Shown here: piece by piece, positions 26,295 through 34,657 of the stretch
Layout of the letters: each line of letters begins with the position of its first letter
How positions within the stretch are numbered: the stretch's first letter is position 1
Assembly (NCBI RefSeq): GCF_013366925.1
Contig: NZ_JAALDK010000001.1
Coordinates: 2,177,089-2,241,088, forward strand
DNA: 64,000 nt
Source: Paraburkholderia youngii
GTDB taxonomy: Bacteria > Pseudomonadota > Gammaproteobacteria > Burkholderiales > Burkholderiaceae
Direction of reading: 5' to 3'
Notes under the pieces: model-generated
What the model saw: only the letters and a program-made list of their open reading frames with translations
What the model was told of the DNA's origin: nothing
The model's database searches: none
Made by a program: the position numbers and the translations under genes

Positions 26295-27030
26295 AGGTCG
26301 CCGCGATTGGTTCGAGAGACGCGCTGCGAAGACGCTGCGTACTGCCATCGCGACTCTGATCGCGCTCGGTATCTGGCTGCTGATGCTGGTCACGCTGTCT
26401 GCCGGATTGCTCAGGCCGGCCCGGCCAGTCCCGCCGCCTGCTCCGCTGGATATGCAAGTCGTCGTGCTCGACGAACCCGCGGCGTCAGAATCCCGCACGC
26501 CGCAACCTGCTACCCCGGTTCCGGCGAAACAGGCACCAACGCATCTGCAGACGCAATCGCGCACATCGATGCGTCGCGCGATGCCGCCTGCGCCAGGCGA
26601 GCCACGAACGCAGACGACGACCGCCGCCGCAACGCCGTCTGCACCGGTTGCAAGTCCAGCGCAACACCCGCCGCAAGATGAGCGGCCGGAACAAACGGCT
26701 GCCGCGGGATCTCGGCAATCATCCGCACAGCACGACGCCGCGCCGAGCGCCTCAACAAGCTCCGACACCGCCGCCCGCTCCATTTCGCAACCATTGCCGT
26801 CCCTGCCCGACGACCTGCGCGAACAGGCCTATCAAACAACGGCGACAGCCCGCTTCACGATCCACGCCGATGGCTCGGTCGACGTCGAGCTCGTTCGGGC
26901 AACACCGAACCCCCGTCTCAATCAGCTGCTGCTCGTCGCGTTGCGGCGCTGGCGCTTTTTTCCCGCGCTGCGCGACGGCCGGCCCGTCGAAAGCACGCAG
27001 GACGTCCGCGTGCATTTCAACGTCAGCTGA
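26287..27030 (+). CDS. tonB: TonB protein
   Basis: 247-aa TonB. One TM anchor (about 19-41) is followed by a Pro/Ala/Thr-rich periplasmic spacer (about 45-165) and a C-terminal TonB domain: ATARFTIHADGSVDVELVRA, then NPRLNQLLLVALRRWRFFPA, where WRFFPA corresponds to the family's W-x-F-x-P block. It starts with GTG inside the end of exbD. The spacer is moderately long, and the C-terminal domain shows the strand pattern needed to contact the receptor's TonB box. It converges with a GlxA-type regulator (stops 4 bases apart). Confidence 0.92.
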   Translation: MIEGRRDWFERRAAKTLRTAIATLIALGIWLLMLVTLSAGLLRPARPVPPPAPLDMQVVVLDEPAASESRTPQPATPVPAKQAPTHLQTQSRTSMRRAMPPAPGEPRTQTTTAAATPSAPVASPAQHPPQDERPEQTAAAGSRQSSAQHDAAPSASTSSDTAARSISQPLPSLPDDLREQAYQTTATARFTIHADGSVDVELVRATPNPRLNQLLLVALRRWRFFPALRDGRPVESTQDVRVHFNVS

Positions 27031-27034
27031 GCCC

Positions 27035-28000
27035 TCACCGCAGATCCGCACGCAGATCACGCACACCTTTGCCGAGTCGTTGGCGCAACAGCGTGCGTAA
27101 CGTGGCACCGTCGACATAACCGACCTCGGCCGCGATCGCGTCGATGCCGAGGCCGCTGCCATGCAGCAGCGACTGCGCATGCTCGACACGCAGATCCTGA
27201 AAGTACGCCAACGGCGATTTGCCGAGCACGTCCCGGCAACGACGCTGCAGCGTGCGCGCGCTCGTCGCCAGTGCGGCCGCCGCGTGCTGCAGCGAGAACC
27301 CTTCCTTCAGATGATCGCGCGCCCATCGCTCGAAGCGCTGAATCAGCGGATCGGCCTGCGCCAGGTGGTTGGGAATGATGTACGGTGCCTGCGATGAGCG
27401 CAGATCTGCGAGCAGATAGCGCGACACGAGCGCGGCCAGTTCGGGGCTCGCGCGACGGATCAGCCACAGCGCGAGATCGAGATGCCCCATCGCCGCCCCC
27501 GCCGTCACCCCGACCTCCGTTGGCACCAGCATGCGCGACTCGTCGAGCAGCACCGCCGGATAGCGTTGCCGGAACAATGGACTCAGCCACCAGGTCGTGG
27601 TCGCTTCGCGATGATCCAGGAGTCCGGTTTCCGCGACGAGGAACGTGCCGATGCACGACGCGGCGAGCAACGTGCCCTCTGCATGCCACGCGAGCAATTG
27701 CTCCGTGGCGTCGCGCACGTCCGGCCGTTCGAGCGCCGGCACCAGTTGCTCCGGTGTGCCGGTGCCGAGCGCGGGAATGACCACCCAGTCCGGTCTCAGG
27801 TCGGCGGTGATCGCTTGCACGGGGATGGCGAACCCCTGCCCCGACTGGACCTTCCTGCGCACGCCGACGATCGACAGATCGAAGTGCGGCCGCCCGCCCA
27901 TTTTCGCGGCCGCGAACCGGTTGGCGAGCGAGAACGCGTCGAGCATGACGGTGAGGCCGGTGTCGAACAGCCCCTGCAGGGCGAGGATCGCGATGCGCAT
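27035..28000 (-). CDS. GlxA-type AraC-family regulator
   Basis: 321-aa transcription factor. The N-terminal DJ-1/PfpI-like domain (about 1-190) includes the nucleophile-elbow-like region LAASCIGTFLVAETG. The C-terminal AraC HTH (about 215-321) includes GFSLQHAAAALATSARTLQR and IDAIAAEVGYVDGATLRTLL. GlxA/FtrA-like members generally respond to amines or metabolites and activate a neighbouring gene. The divergent neighbour is the 96-aa protein at 28111, and a 7-9-7 inverted repeat lies between them. Confidence 0.92.
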   Translation of the reverse strand: MRIAILALQGLFDTGLTVMLDAFSLANRFAAAKMGGRPHFDLSIVGVRRKVQSGQGFAIPVQAITADLRPDWVVIPALGTGTPEQLVPALERPDVRDATEQLLAWHAEGTLLAASCIGTFLVAETGLLDHREATTTWWLSPLFRQRYPAVLLDESRMLVPTEVGVTAGAAMGHLDLALWLIRRASPELAALVSRYLLADLRSSQAPYIIPNHLAQADPLIQRFERWARDHLKEGFSLQHAAAALATSARTLQRRCRDVLGKSPLAYFQDLRVEHAQSLLHGSGLGIDAIAAEVGYVDGATLRTLLRQRLGKGVRDLRADLR

Positions 28001-28005
28001 GGCGT

Positions 28006-28028
28006 AAATGACCCTAAAGTTGTCATTT
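28006..28028. promoter_or_regulatory. Inverted repeat between GlxA regulator and 28111 gene
   Basis: AAATGAC-N9-GTCATTT, a perfect 7-bp inverted repeat starting six bases from the regulator's start codon and 83 bases from the divergent gene. It is a candidate operator; AraC proteins more often use direct repeats, so another factor is possible. Confidence 0.45.
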
Positions 28029-28110
28029 GCGACGATACAGCTTTTTCCGGCCGAGGGCTACAGTGAACTCCGTTGTACATCGCAACGAACGTCGACCAAG
28101 GAGGTCACTG

Positions 28111-28401
28111 ATGAAAGTTTTCGCCATCGCATCCGCACAACCGACCCTCACCCCGGACAAGCTGCAGCAGCATTTGCCTCACGAGGTGCCGGCCACTCTG
28201 CAGTTCTATCTGGACGGCAAGATCGAGCAGTTCTGGTTCCGCGACAAGGCGGGGCCGATCTTCCTGATGAACGTCGCATCGGTCGACGAGGCCAGGTCGA
28301 TACTCGACGCGTTGCCGCTCGTGGCCGACGGGCTGATGAAGTATGAGTATTTGCCGGTGGGACCGCTCGCGCCGCTCGGGCGGCTGATTCAGAAGGGTTG
28401 A
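28111..28401 (+). CDS. Small conserved-looking cytosolic protein
   Basis: 96-aa protein starting MKVFAIASAQPTLTPDKLQQ. The pattern beta-alpha-beta with VPATLQFYLDGKIEQFWFRD and VDEARSILDALPLVADGLMK is like dimeric alpha/beta-barrel proteins of the YCII or muconolactone-isomerase type. I do not recognise a named family and assign no reaction. A near-perfect AAGGAGG (28098-28104) precedes the ATG, implying good translation. Its divergence from the GlxA-type regulator suggests it is that regulator's target. Confidence 0.8.
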   Translation: MKVFAIASAQPTLTPDKLQQHLPHEVPATLQFYLDGKIEQFWFRDKAGPIFLMNVASVDEARSILDALPLVADGLMKYEYLPVGPLAPLGRLIQKG

Positions 28402-28459
28402 TGTTGCTGGCGGGATGAACGGTGCCGCCGGCCTGGCCGGTGGCACGCTTGCAGAAGCA

Positions 28460-29272
28460 TCACTGCCCGACCTTCTCCGATTCAACCAGGAGGTCCAGTA
28501 CATAAGCCACCGACGGCCCGTCGGCAGGCGGGTTCCTGATCGTAAAACGCTTGACGCGCACCACGTTACGGATGCCCGGCGTGTGCGTATAGCCTTCGAT
28601 ATTCTGATTGAGCGGCTGCCACGGACCGGGCGTGCCGGTGGCCAGCCCCTGCTCGTCGAAGAAGCGTTCGCGCACGAGCAGACATTGCCCGTCCGGCATC
28701 AACGGATGGGTGCACGGCACCGACTGCGGCGCCACCTCCAGGAACGCAATTTGACCGGGGCCGCCGTAGCGCGTCTCGGCCGTCGGCACGCCGGTAAAGC
28801 TCAGCGTATCGCCGTTATCCGTGACGAGTTGCAGGCGCGGCCCGTTGTCGCGCGCGAGCAGGTTCACGTTGACGCTGCCGCGCACTCGCTGCGAGATCGC
28901 ATCGTCGAGTGCGGCAAGCGCGGGGTCGTTGCAGGCCATCATCGTGGTGACCATCGGGCCGATCTGCAGATATCCCTTCCTCACCGTGTAACCCGCTCCC
29001 ATGTTGTTGCAGCTATTGACGACGGTGATCCGATACGGACTGAAGTCCAGTTGCACCGGTTTGTCCGGGCGGGCGAACAGCGCATCGATGCGGTTGCCGT
29101 GGCTGTCGATCGCGTTGCTCAGCTGCCAGTGGTAGCGGGTCAGCTGATCGGTGCCGGTCGGCGCCGCCGGGTTCGCCGCGGCCGTGGTCGCCGCGGGAGC
29201 CGGCGCTGTCACTTCGGGTGTCTGCGCGCACGCGGCGAGAACGAGCGGCAGCAGGAGCATGCGGTATTTCAC
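28460..29272 (-). CDS. META / DUF4377 lipoprotein
   Basis: 270-aa exported lipoprotein with lipobox LAAC (Cys15). Residues about 38-145 look like a META/HslJ domain: LTRYHWQLSNAID, then ITVVNSCNNMGAGYTVRKGY with the conserved Asn-Asn, then MVTTMMACN. Residues about 165-265 are a DUF4377-type domain: EVAPQSVPCTHPLMPDGQCL and VRERFFDEQG. HslJ-type META proteins are linked to heat stress and novobiocin resistance in E. coli; the role here is unknown. Start is GTG at 29272, supported by GAGGT 6 bases upstream; an ATG exists four codons later. Confidence 0.85.
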   Translation of the reverse strand: MKYRMLLLPLVLAACAQTPEVTAPAPAATTAAANPAAPTGTDQLTRYHWQLSNAIDSHGNRIDALFARPDKPVQLDFSPYRITVVNSCNNMGAGYTVRKGYLQIGPMVTTMMACNDPALAALDDAISQRVRGSVNVNLLARDNGPRLQLVTDNGDTLSFTGVPTAETRYGGPGQIAFLEVAPQSVPCTHPLMPDGQCLLVRERFFDEQGLATGTPGPWQPLNQNIEGYTHTPGIRNVVRVKRFTIRNPPADGPSVAYVLDLLVESEKVGQ

Positions 29273-29546
29273 GTCGGCACCTCGGTGAGTTCAGTGGTTG
29301 TTCCGGGCGTTGGCCCGCGTCGCCTGGCGAACGGACGCGAGCATCAGGTCGCATACCCGAAAGCCGGAAAAGCCAGTGAAGGTCACCACCCGGCCACATT
29401 ACGCCGGGTTTGCGCACCTGCGTCGCTCAGGCCGCGAGCATCGACTCGACGACCGACAGCATAACGCAGGTAGATGGCGGAAATATGCTATTCGATGTTT
29501 GCCTGGATTGTTGATTAGGTTACCGAACTGCGGCAGGTAACGCCGG

Positions 29547-30080
29547 CTACGCCTTGGATATGTCGCGACGCACGGCAGGCGCGGCGTGAAGTCTCCTGAG
29601 CCGGGGACGCAGCATCAGATAAAAGGCGGCAACGTGCGTGATCGCCAGCGTCGGTACATAGATGATCGGGATCGCGTACATGGCGCCCAGTTCTCCTGAA
29701 TGCGCGGGCAGATCGGCCGCTGTCGCGTGGTAGTAGTCGACAAGCAGATCGGCCATACCGACCAGATTGAAAGCAACCACGAACGACCAGAAAAGCGGCC
29801 GTATCCGCGCCGTCAGCAAGGCCAGCATCGCCAGCACGCCCGTGGCGAAATCCCCATAAGCGGCGAACGCGGCGAAGCTCGCGGACAGTTGCGGACTGAC
29901 GACGCCAGGCAGCAGGAACGCGAGCCCGAAGAAACGGAAGCTGTGCAAGGTGGCGATCGCGCGTTGCGCGTCGAACGGCGCCATCGACCTGAGCTTCGGC
30001 CACACGTAGGTGCCGAAGCACAACAACCAGGCAACGTAGCCCAGAACGAGATGCATCTGAAAGAGAAGCCGCGCTGACAT
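29547..30080 (-). CDS. Multi-pass membrane protein, unrecognised
   Basis: 177-aa integral membrane protein with about five hydrophobic helices (roughly 8-25, 48-62, 70-88, 92-115 and 135-158). Notable residues are an FGTYVWPKLRSM loop, a DLLVDYYHATAADLPAH loop and a basic C-tail (RPRLRRLHAAPAVRRD). No named family is recognised. It is divergent from a LysR regulator (87 bases between starts), the usual arrangement for a LysR target gene. Confidence 0.75.
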   Translation of the reverse strand: MSARLLFQMHLVLGYVAWLLCFGTYVWPKLRSMAPFDAQRAIATLHSFRFFGLAFLLPGVVSPQLSASFAAFAAYGDFATGVLAMLALLTARIRPLFWSFVVAFNLVGMADLLVDYYHATAADLPAHSGELGAMYAIPIIYVPTLAITHVAAFYLMLRPRLRRLHAAPAVRRDISKA

Positions 30081-30167
30081 GGTGCCTCCTGTCGAATGTT
30101 GGATGCGCAGGTGATAGGTGTACCATCGTCTCGCGCGAGCGACTATTCCTCACAATGTTGACAGGCT

Positions 30168-31097
30168 ATGAAGCAGAACTTCACAGTCAGGCAGGGTGCA
30201 CTCGACGGCGTCGAAGTCTTCCTCAGCGTGGCCGAGCATCGCAGTTTTCGCGGGGCCGCCGCGGCGCTCGGCGTGACGCCGTCGGCGGTCAGTCAGGCGG
30301 TGCGTGTGCTCGAAGCGCGCATCGGCGCGACGCTTTTCATTCGCACGACGCGCAGCGTCGGCTTGACCGAAGCCGGCGAGCGCTTTCTGGCGCGCGCCAA
30401 ACCCGCTTTCGAGGAACTCGTCGCCGCCAGCGAGGTGGCGCGCGGACTCGGCGAGCGGCCGTCCGGCCTGTTGCGTCTTTCGGTGCCGCGCGCGGTCGTG
30501 CCGATCCTGCTGGAGCCGCTGATCGCGTCGTTCTGCGAGGCCAATCCAGAGGTCGAGGTCGAGATCGCGGCCAGCAAGGAACTGATCGATCTTGCGGCGG
30601 AAGGCTTCGACGCCGGCATCCGGCTGGGCCAGTTCGTTGCCGCCGACATGGTCGCGGTGCCGTTGACGGCGCCATTCCGCTTCGTCGTGGTGGGGAGTCC
30701 CGGCTATTTCGCGGCGCGCGGCCGCCCCGAACACATCGACGATCTGCGTACGCATGCCTGCATTCGCTGGCGGCGCTCCAGCGGCGCGCTCGCGTCGTGG
30801 TCGTTCAACGACAACGGCCAGCCGATCGAGCTCGCCGTTTCCGGTCCTTTCATCGCCAGCGATTTTCTGGGCATGCTGGGTGCGGCGAACGCGGGCATCG
30901 GCCTTGCCCAGCTACCCGAGCCGATGGCCGCCGAGGGGTTGCGAACCGGAAAGCTCGTACGCGTTCTGGATGCGTATGCGCCGATGATCCCTGGCGTGTT
31001 TCTCTACTATCCGAGCCGCCGGCAGATCATGCCGAAGCTGCGTGCGTTCATCGATCATGTGAAGCGCCGCACGGCAAGTACCCAGAATGGACACTGA
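30168..31097 (+). CDS. LysR-family transcriptional regulator
   Basis: 309-aa LTTR. The N-terminal HTH (about 8-65) reads VFLSVAEHRSFRGAAAALGV, then TPSAVSQAVRVLEARIGATL and FIRTTRSVGLTEAG. The effector-binding domain (about 95-305) is of the LysR_substrate type resembling the DmlR/CrgA group (YPSRRQIMPKLRAFIDH near the end). The divergent gene at 30080 encodes a membrane protein and is the probable target. The inducer is unknown. Confidence 0.93.
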   Translation: MKQNFTVRQGALDGVEVFLSVAEHRSFRGAAAALGVTPSAVSQAVRVLEARIGATLFIRTTRSVGLTEAGERFLARAKPAFEELVAASEVARGLGERPSGLLRLSVPRAVVPILLEPLIASFCEANPEVEVEIAASKELIDLAAEGFDAGIRLGQFVAADMVAVPLTAPFRFVVVGSPGYFAARGRPEHIDDLRTHACIRWRRSSGALASWSFNDNGQPIELAVSGPFIASDFLGMLGAANAGIGLAQLPEPMAAEGLRTGKLVRVLDAYAPMIPGVFLYYPSRRQIMPKLRAFIDHVKRRTASTQNGH

Positions 31098-31154
31098 TTG
31101 CCTGATCTCACAGCACCTCGCCCAGGGACTGGCCTCGGAGCGGATTCCAACTCA

Positions 31155-31847
31155 TTAGCCCTGTAATATCGACCGCCCCAGAACTAATAACTCGTTGAAC
31201 TGCGTGACCAGTTCAAAACACAAAGCAAACGACAGCGTATAGGAGGGCCCGGGAAATCTGTGCATCCACCTCAGAATCGGCGCCGCAATAGGTGTTCTAA
31301 CGGCGTCCCGAGTCATTATCCATGTGATGGTCGCTCCGATCGCCGCACCCGCGATTATGTCGGTCGGATAGTGCCATCCGAGATAAACGCGGGGCAGACA
31401 TATGAAGATCGTGGTGTATAAAAGCGCGAGCACACCGACGCCGCGGGACACCAGAAAGATCCCGGTTGCGACCGAAATCCACAGCATCGCGTGGTCACTC
31501 GGGAATGAACTCCAGGCTGGCAACACGGCCGCATCCAGACCACCCGATGGAAAATTCAGGTGTAGCTCAGGATTAAAAAGAGGCCGCGTACGGAATGGCA
31601 AATAATGCGAGACGAGTCTGAATATCGCGAGCGCAAGGAGGCCGCTCGCGATCGTCGCGACGACCATTTCACGCTCCCAATCGCCACGCTGGCTGCGTTT
31701 GCACCATATCCACCACAATGCGGGCATGAGCACCAGGCCCTTGAATGTGTATAGGTCCGCGATGATTCTTATCGCGTGGTTCAACGTGGCGCAATTCGGC
31801 GCCATGTGCGTCAGGAAGGTTTGGATTGCGGTATCGAAAGGGTCCAT
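31155..31847 (-). CDS. PAP2-family membrane phosphatase
   Basis: 230-aa inner-membrane phosphatase (type 2 phosphatidic acid phosphatase or undecaprenyl-PP phosphatase-like). Signature motifs in order: FRTRP (KxxxxxxRP-like first motif), FPSDHA (PSGH motif, catalytic His) and RVYLGWHYPTDIIAG (SRxxxxxHxxxD motif with His and Asp). About six TM helices are predicted. The sequence is less GC-rich than its neighbours and the codon use differs somewhat, which may mark acquisition. It is convergent with the LysR gene; no operon partner. Confidence 0.9.
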   Translation of the reverse strand: MDPFDTAIQTFLTHMAPNCATLNHAIRIIADLYTFKGLVLMPALWWIWCKRSQRGDWEREMVVATIASGLLALAIFRLVSHYLPFRTRPLFNPELHLNFPSGGLDAAVLPAWSSFPSDHAMLWISVATGIFLVSRGVGVLALLYTTIFICLPRVYLGWHYPTDIIAGAAIGATITWIMTRDAVRTPIAAPILRWMHRFPGPSYTLSFALCFELVTQFNELLVLGRSILQG

Positions 31848-32226
31848 TCGTTGCTCAGGTGCGTTTATCGCGCAGGGATCGATTCGACGTTTCTACGTCG
31901 CGCAGCCGGGCGACCTGCGGTGGATGGTTGATGGGGCCTTTCATGCAGTGAGCTAGTCCGCCATTTCGTTGGCGTGCATCGAAGCTTGAAAACGACCGCC
32001 ATCCTAGTGTCCGCAATAATTTTCGAACAATCGGTGCGATAGCGAACGTTTGCACTTAACGGAACCCGTGCTGAAAGCCTTCCTCGCCAAACACGACAAT
32101 CAACGACGTCAACCCTCGCGACCCGCCAGCCTGCTTCTCTTAAGCAATTCTTCAGCATGATTACCTTACGATCGCGCCGAACCGGACAAGACGAATAACC
32201 GACGCGCATTCAAGGGATCTGTTGCG
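31848..32226. other. Intergenic gap, nothing recognised
   Basis: About 380 bases between the divergent PAP2 phosphatase and response regulator genes. GC is lower than average. I see no convincing gene, hairpin or repeat, only small accidental open frames. It presumably holds the two divergent promoters. Confidence 0.4.
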
Positions 32227-32910
32227 ATGCAGTTGCTGTTGATGGGAAAGGATGAGTCGATCGCTCTGCCGGCCGTGGATACGTTGCGACGTGCGGGCCA
32301 TATCGTCGACTGGATGAGTGTCGTTGGCGAGCCCATGAGTTGGCCGGACTGCAGCTTGTACGACCTCGTCATGCTCGACCCCGACCTGTCGGGAATCGAC
32401 GTTATTGACGCGTTGAAGCGTTATCGAGAGTGCGGTGGCCATGCCTTCGTCATCATCGTGACGGCACAGAGGGAACTGGAAACTTGTATTGCCGCACTCG
32501 ACGCAGGCGCGGACGATTACCTGGTCAAACCATTCGACGTCGATGAACTTGCGGCGCGCGTACGCGCGTTGACGCGTCGCAGAGTGGTACGGACGGTTCC
32601 CGTTCTGGCGTACGACGGCCTCATGCTGGATGCAGCCTCTCATCGAGTCACCCTGCATGGAGAGCCGCTCACGCTGGCGCCGCGCGGGTTCGCTCTGCTA
32701 CAGGCGCTGATCGAAGACCCGGCGCGCGTTTTCACTCGCTCAGAACTTGAAGCGAGGATATGCGATCCACGCGAGGAAATCGCCAGCAATGCCATCGAAG
32801 TGCAGGTGTGTGGCTTGCGACGAAAAATCGGAGCAGGACGGATCGTGACGGTTCGCGGCGCAGGCTATTGTCTGAGAACACCCGACTCGAAAGTCCGCTT
32901 CGCTGGCTAG
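32227..32910 (+). CDS. Orphan OmpR-family response regulator
   Basis: 227-aa two-component regulator: receiver (about 1-115) plus winged-helix Trans_reg_C (about 128-222). Receiver residues: acidic pair in KDESI (Asp/Glu near 9-10, less canonical than DD), phosphoacceptor Asp in VMLDPDLSG (near 51), Thr in IIVTAQRE, and Lys in YLVKPFDVDELAARV. The effector domain reads LTLAPRGFALLQALIEDPAR and ends TVRGAGYCLRTP. No sensor kinase gene is adjacent. Its stop overlaps that of the convergent transporter by 3-4 bases (CTAG). Confidence 0.9.
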   Translation: MQLLLMGKDESIALPAVDTLRRAGHIVDWMSVVGEPMSWPDCSLYDLVMLDPDLSGIDVIDALKRYRECGGHAFVIIVTAQRELETCIAALDAGADDYLVKPFDVDELAARVRALTRRRVVRTVPVLAYDGLMLDAASHRVTLHGEPLTLAPRGFALLQALIEDPARVFTRSELEARICDPREEIASNAIEVQVCGLRRKIGAGRIVTVRGAGYCLRTPDSKVRFAG

Positions 32911-33878
32911 CGGACGTTGCCGTTTTGAGCCCGGTTACCCACCTCGTTGCGAGAAACCATCGTGAGCGCGAGTCCGGCCAGCACGAGAGCCACGCCGACC
33001 ACGAAGGATGGACCGACCCTGTCGCCGAACATCAACGATGCAGCGGCGATGCCGAAGACCGGCTGAAGGAACTGAACGCTCGCGGCAACCCGCGCTGGAA
33101 CGATACGCAGCAGGTTGAGCCACATAAACAGGCCGGCAACAGTCACCATCACCCCGAGATATACCGCGGCTGATACACCCTGCGTGGCTACGTGAAATGG
33201 AACGTGCCACATCTCCCACGCCGCCCACGGCAGCAGTGCTATGAAGCCGAACAGCGTACTCCAGGCTGCTACCGTCGCAGTGCCATATGCGGTCGTGAGT
33301 TCGACGCTCCAGACGTAATAGAACGCAATGGCGAGCGCGGACAGCAGCACGCAAATTGCACCGCCCGCGGTGGTATCGGACAGCGTCGCTGCGCCGTGCT
33401 CGCGGGCGAACGCGACCAACGCGATGCCCGCGAATCCCGCGAGCAGTCCCAGCTTTTGCCAACCCGATACATGCTGTTTGAGGCGCAGCGCCGCAAAGAA
33501 CACGATAAAAACCGGAATGGTCGCGGAGATGATGGTGCCGACAGACGCCGAGGTGCCCGAGACACCAAAAGTCTGCGCGACCTGTCCGATGCCGATGCCC
33601 AGCACGCCTAGCATGGCGACGCGCGGCCATGCGTGCCGCGGCAACGGATGCCGGCCCACCGCGAAGATGAGCAGTAGCGGCACGGCTACGGCAAAGCGCA
33701 TTGCGGTGAGCGTCAGCGGCGGTAGCGACTCGAGTCCCAGTTTGGTCACCGGTATCGATAGTCCCCACATCACCGCGAGGACCATCAATGCGCCGAAACT
33801 GCGCATCGTCACCGTCTTGGCTGCGTGGTCGTTAGCGACCATCCCGGAACGGGCATCACTCAGGCTTGGGCTCGACAT
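32907..33878 (-). CDS. EamA/DMT-family transporter
   Basis: 323-aa ten-helix drug/metabolite transporter made of two EamA repeats (about 28-155 and 170-300). Motifs include MWGLSIPVTKLGLESLPPLT, FGVSGTSASVGTIISATIPV at the end of repeat 1, and VQFLQPVFGIAAASLMFGDR, the repeat-2 equivalent of the conserved P-x-GE element. It is likely an inner-membrane exporter of amino acids or similar metabolites. A truncated LysR gene lies divergently next to it, the remains of the usual LysR-EamA pair. Confidence 0.92.
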   Translation of the reverse strand: MSSPSLSDARSGMVANDHAAKTVTMRSFGALMVLAVMWGLSIPVTKLGLESLPPLTLTAMRFAVAVPLLLIFAVGRHPLPRHAWPRVAMLGVLGIGIGQVAQTFGVSGTSASVGTIISATIPVFIVFFAALRLKQHVSGWQKLGLLAGFAGIALVAFAREHGAATLSDTTAGGAICVLLSALAIAFYYVWSVELTTAYGTATVAAWSTLFGFIALLPWAAWEMWHVPFHVATQGVSAAVYLGVMVTVAGLFMWLNLLRIVPARVAASVQFLQPVFGIAAASLMFGDRVGPSFVVGVALVLAGLALTMVSRNEVGNRAQNGNVR

Positions 33879-33957
33879 TGGCGTTGGTGCGGAAAAGACA
33901 TTGAATGGAGATATTCGCGGCCGCGCGGCTCGTTGACAAACGATTTGTCGTCATATA

Positions 33958-34389
33958 ATGCGTGAGCAAAACTCACACATAACGGCCCACTATGTTCGTT
34001 GCACGCTGCTACATGAAGACCGGATGTTGGCCAATTGGGAACAGTGGTTCGCCTATGCAGACGTGGCCAGGAATCGCAGAGGTCGAGGTCCCGCATACAG
34101 TCATGGAAGCATGGCCATCGAGGCAGCTTTTCGTGGTGAAGGCATAGCCCTCGGACGCAGTGCCCTGGTAGGCGATGACATCGTGGCTGGACGCCTCGTC
34201 GCGCCGTTTCCCGACATTCGCCTGAAAGTCGAGCGCGGCTATGATCTGGTCTATCGCGTCGGCAATCGCGATCATCCCAAGGTCTCCGCGCTTCGCGACT
34301 GGTTAGCAGCCGAAGTGCGGCGATTTCTGACAGACACGAGATGCAGTTTTCAGACTAGCGATAGTTCACGAAGTCGATCAGGTCGTTGA
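33958..34389 (+). pseudogene. LysR regulator remnant (C-terminal half)
   Basis: The frame carries only the end of a LysR effector-binding domain of the GcvA type: LLHEDRMLANWEQWFAYADV, GPAYSHGSMAIEAAFRGEGI, ALGRSALVGDDIVAGRLVAP and DWLAAEV. There is no HTH and no first effector half, and upstream sequence runs straight into the EamA promoter. The first 20 residues or so look non-homologous. It is about 140 codons where about 300 are expected, so it is probably a deletion remnant of the regulator that once controlled the EamA gene. Confidence 0.75.
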
Positions 34390-34582
34390 GGAACCACGGC
34401 AGAATCAGTTGCGTGTCGGAATAGCTGGTGCCGACGGTAAGTCGCGGTGGTCTCGCAGCGGCGTCGGGAGCGTGCAGTATGTAGGCGTTCGTATCATGCG
34501 CCGCCTGAGGATTCGCCGGCGGCGAGGTCGACGTGCAGCCGGCAGCGAAAACGAGAAATGCTGCGAAGCAAAGAGACTTCAT
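34355..34582 (-). CDS. Small lipoprotein, unrecognised
   Basis: 75-aa predicted lipoprotein: signal peptide MKSLCFAAFLVFAAGC with Cys16, a Pro/Ala-rich stretch and a C-terminal ILPWFLNDLIDFVNYR. No family recognised. Its end overlaps the tail of the LysR remnant on the other strand by 35 bases, consistent with the remnant no longer being constrained. It precedes no obvious partner. Confidence 0.6.
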   Translation of the reverse strand: MKSLCFAAFLVFAAGCTSTSPPANPQAAHDTNAYILHAPDAAARPPRLTVGTSYSDTQLILPWFLNDLIDFVNYR

Positions 34583-34657
34583 GAGCGGGCGAACTCCGGC
34601 GACGTTTTCTCCATTATGGCCGAACTCAGTCGAATACCGGCAACGAGCGCGCCCGCT

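Noticed and set aside
31865..32209. 114-codon minus-strand frame in the gap before the response regulator
   Set aside because: No ribosome site, no domain, and an Arg/Cys-rich composition expected by chance; it also spans the divergent promoter region.
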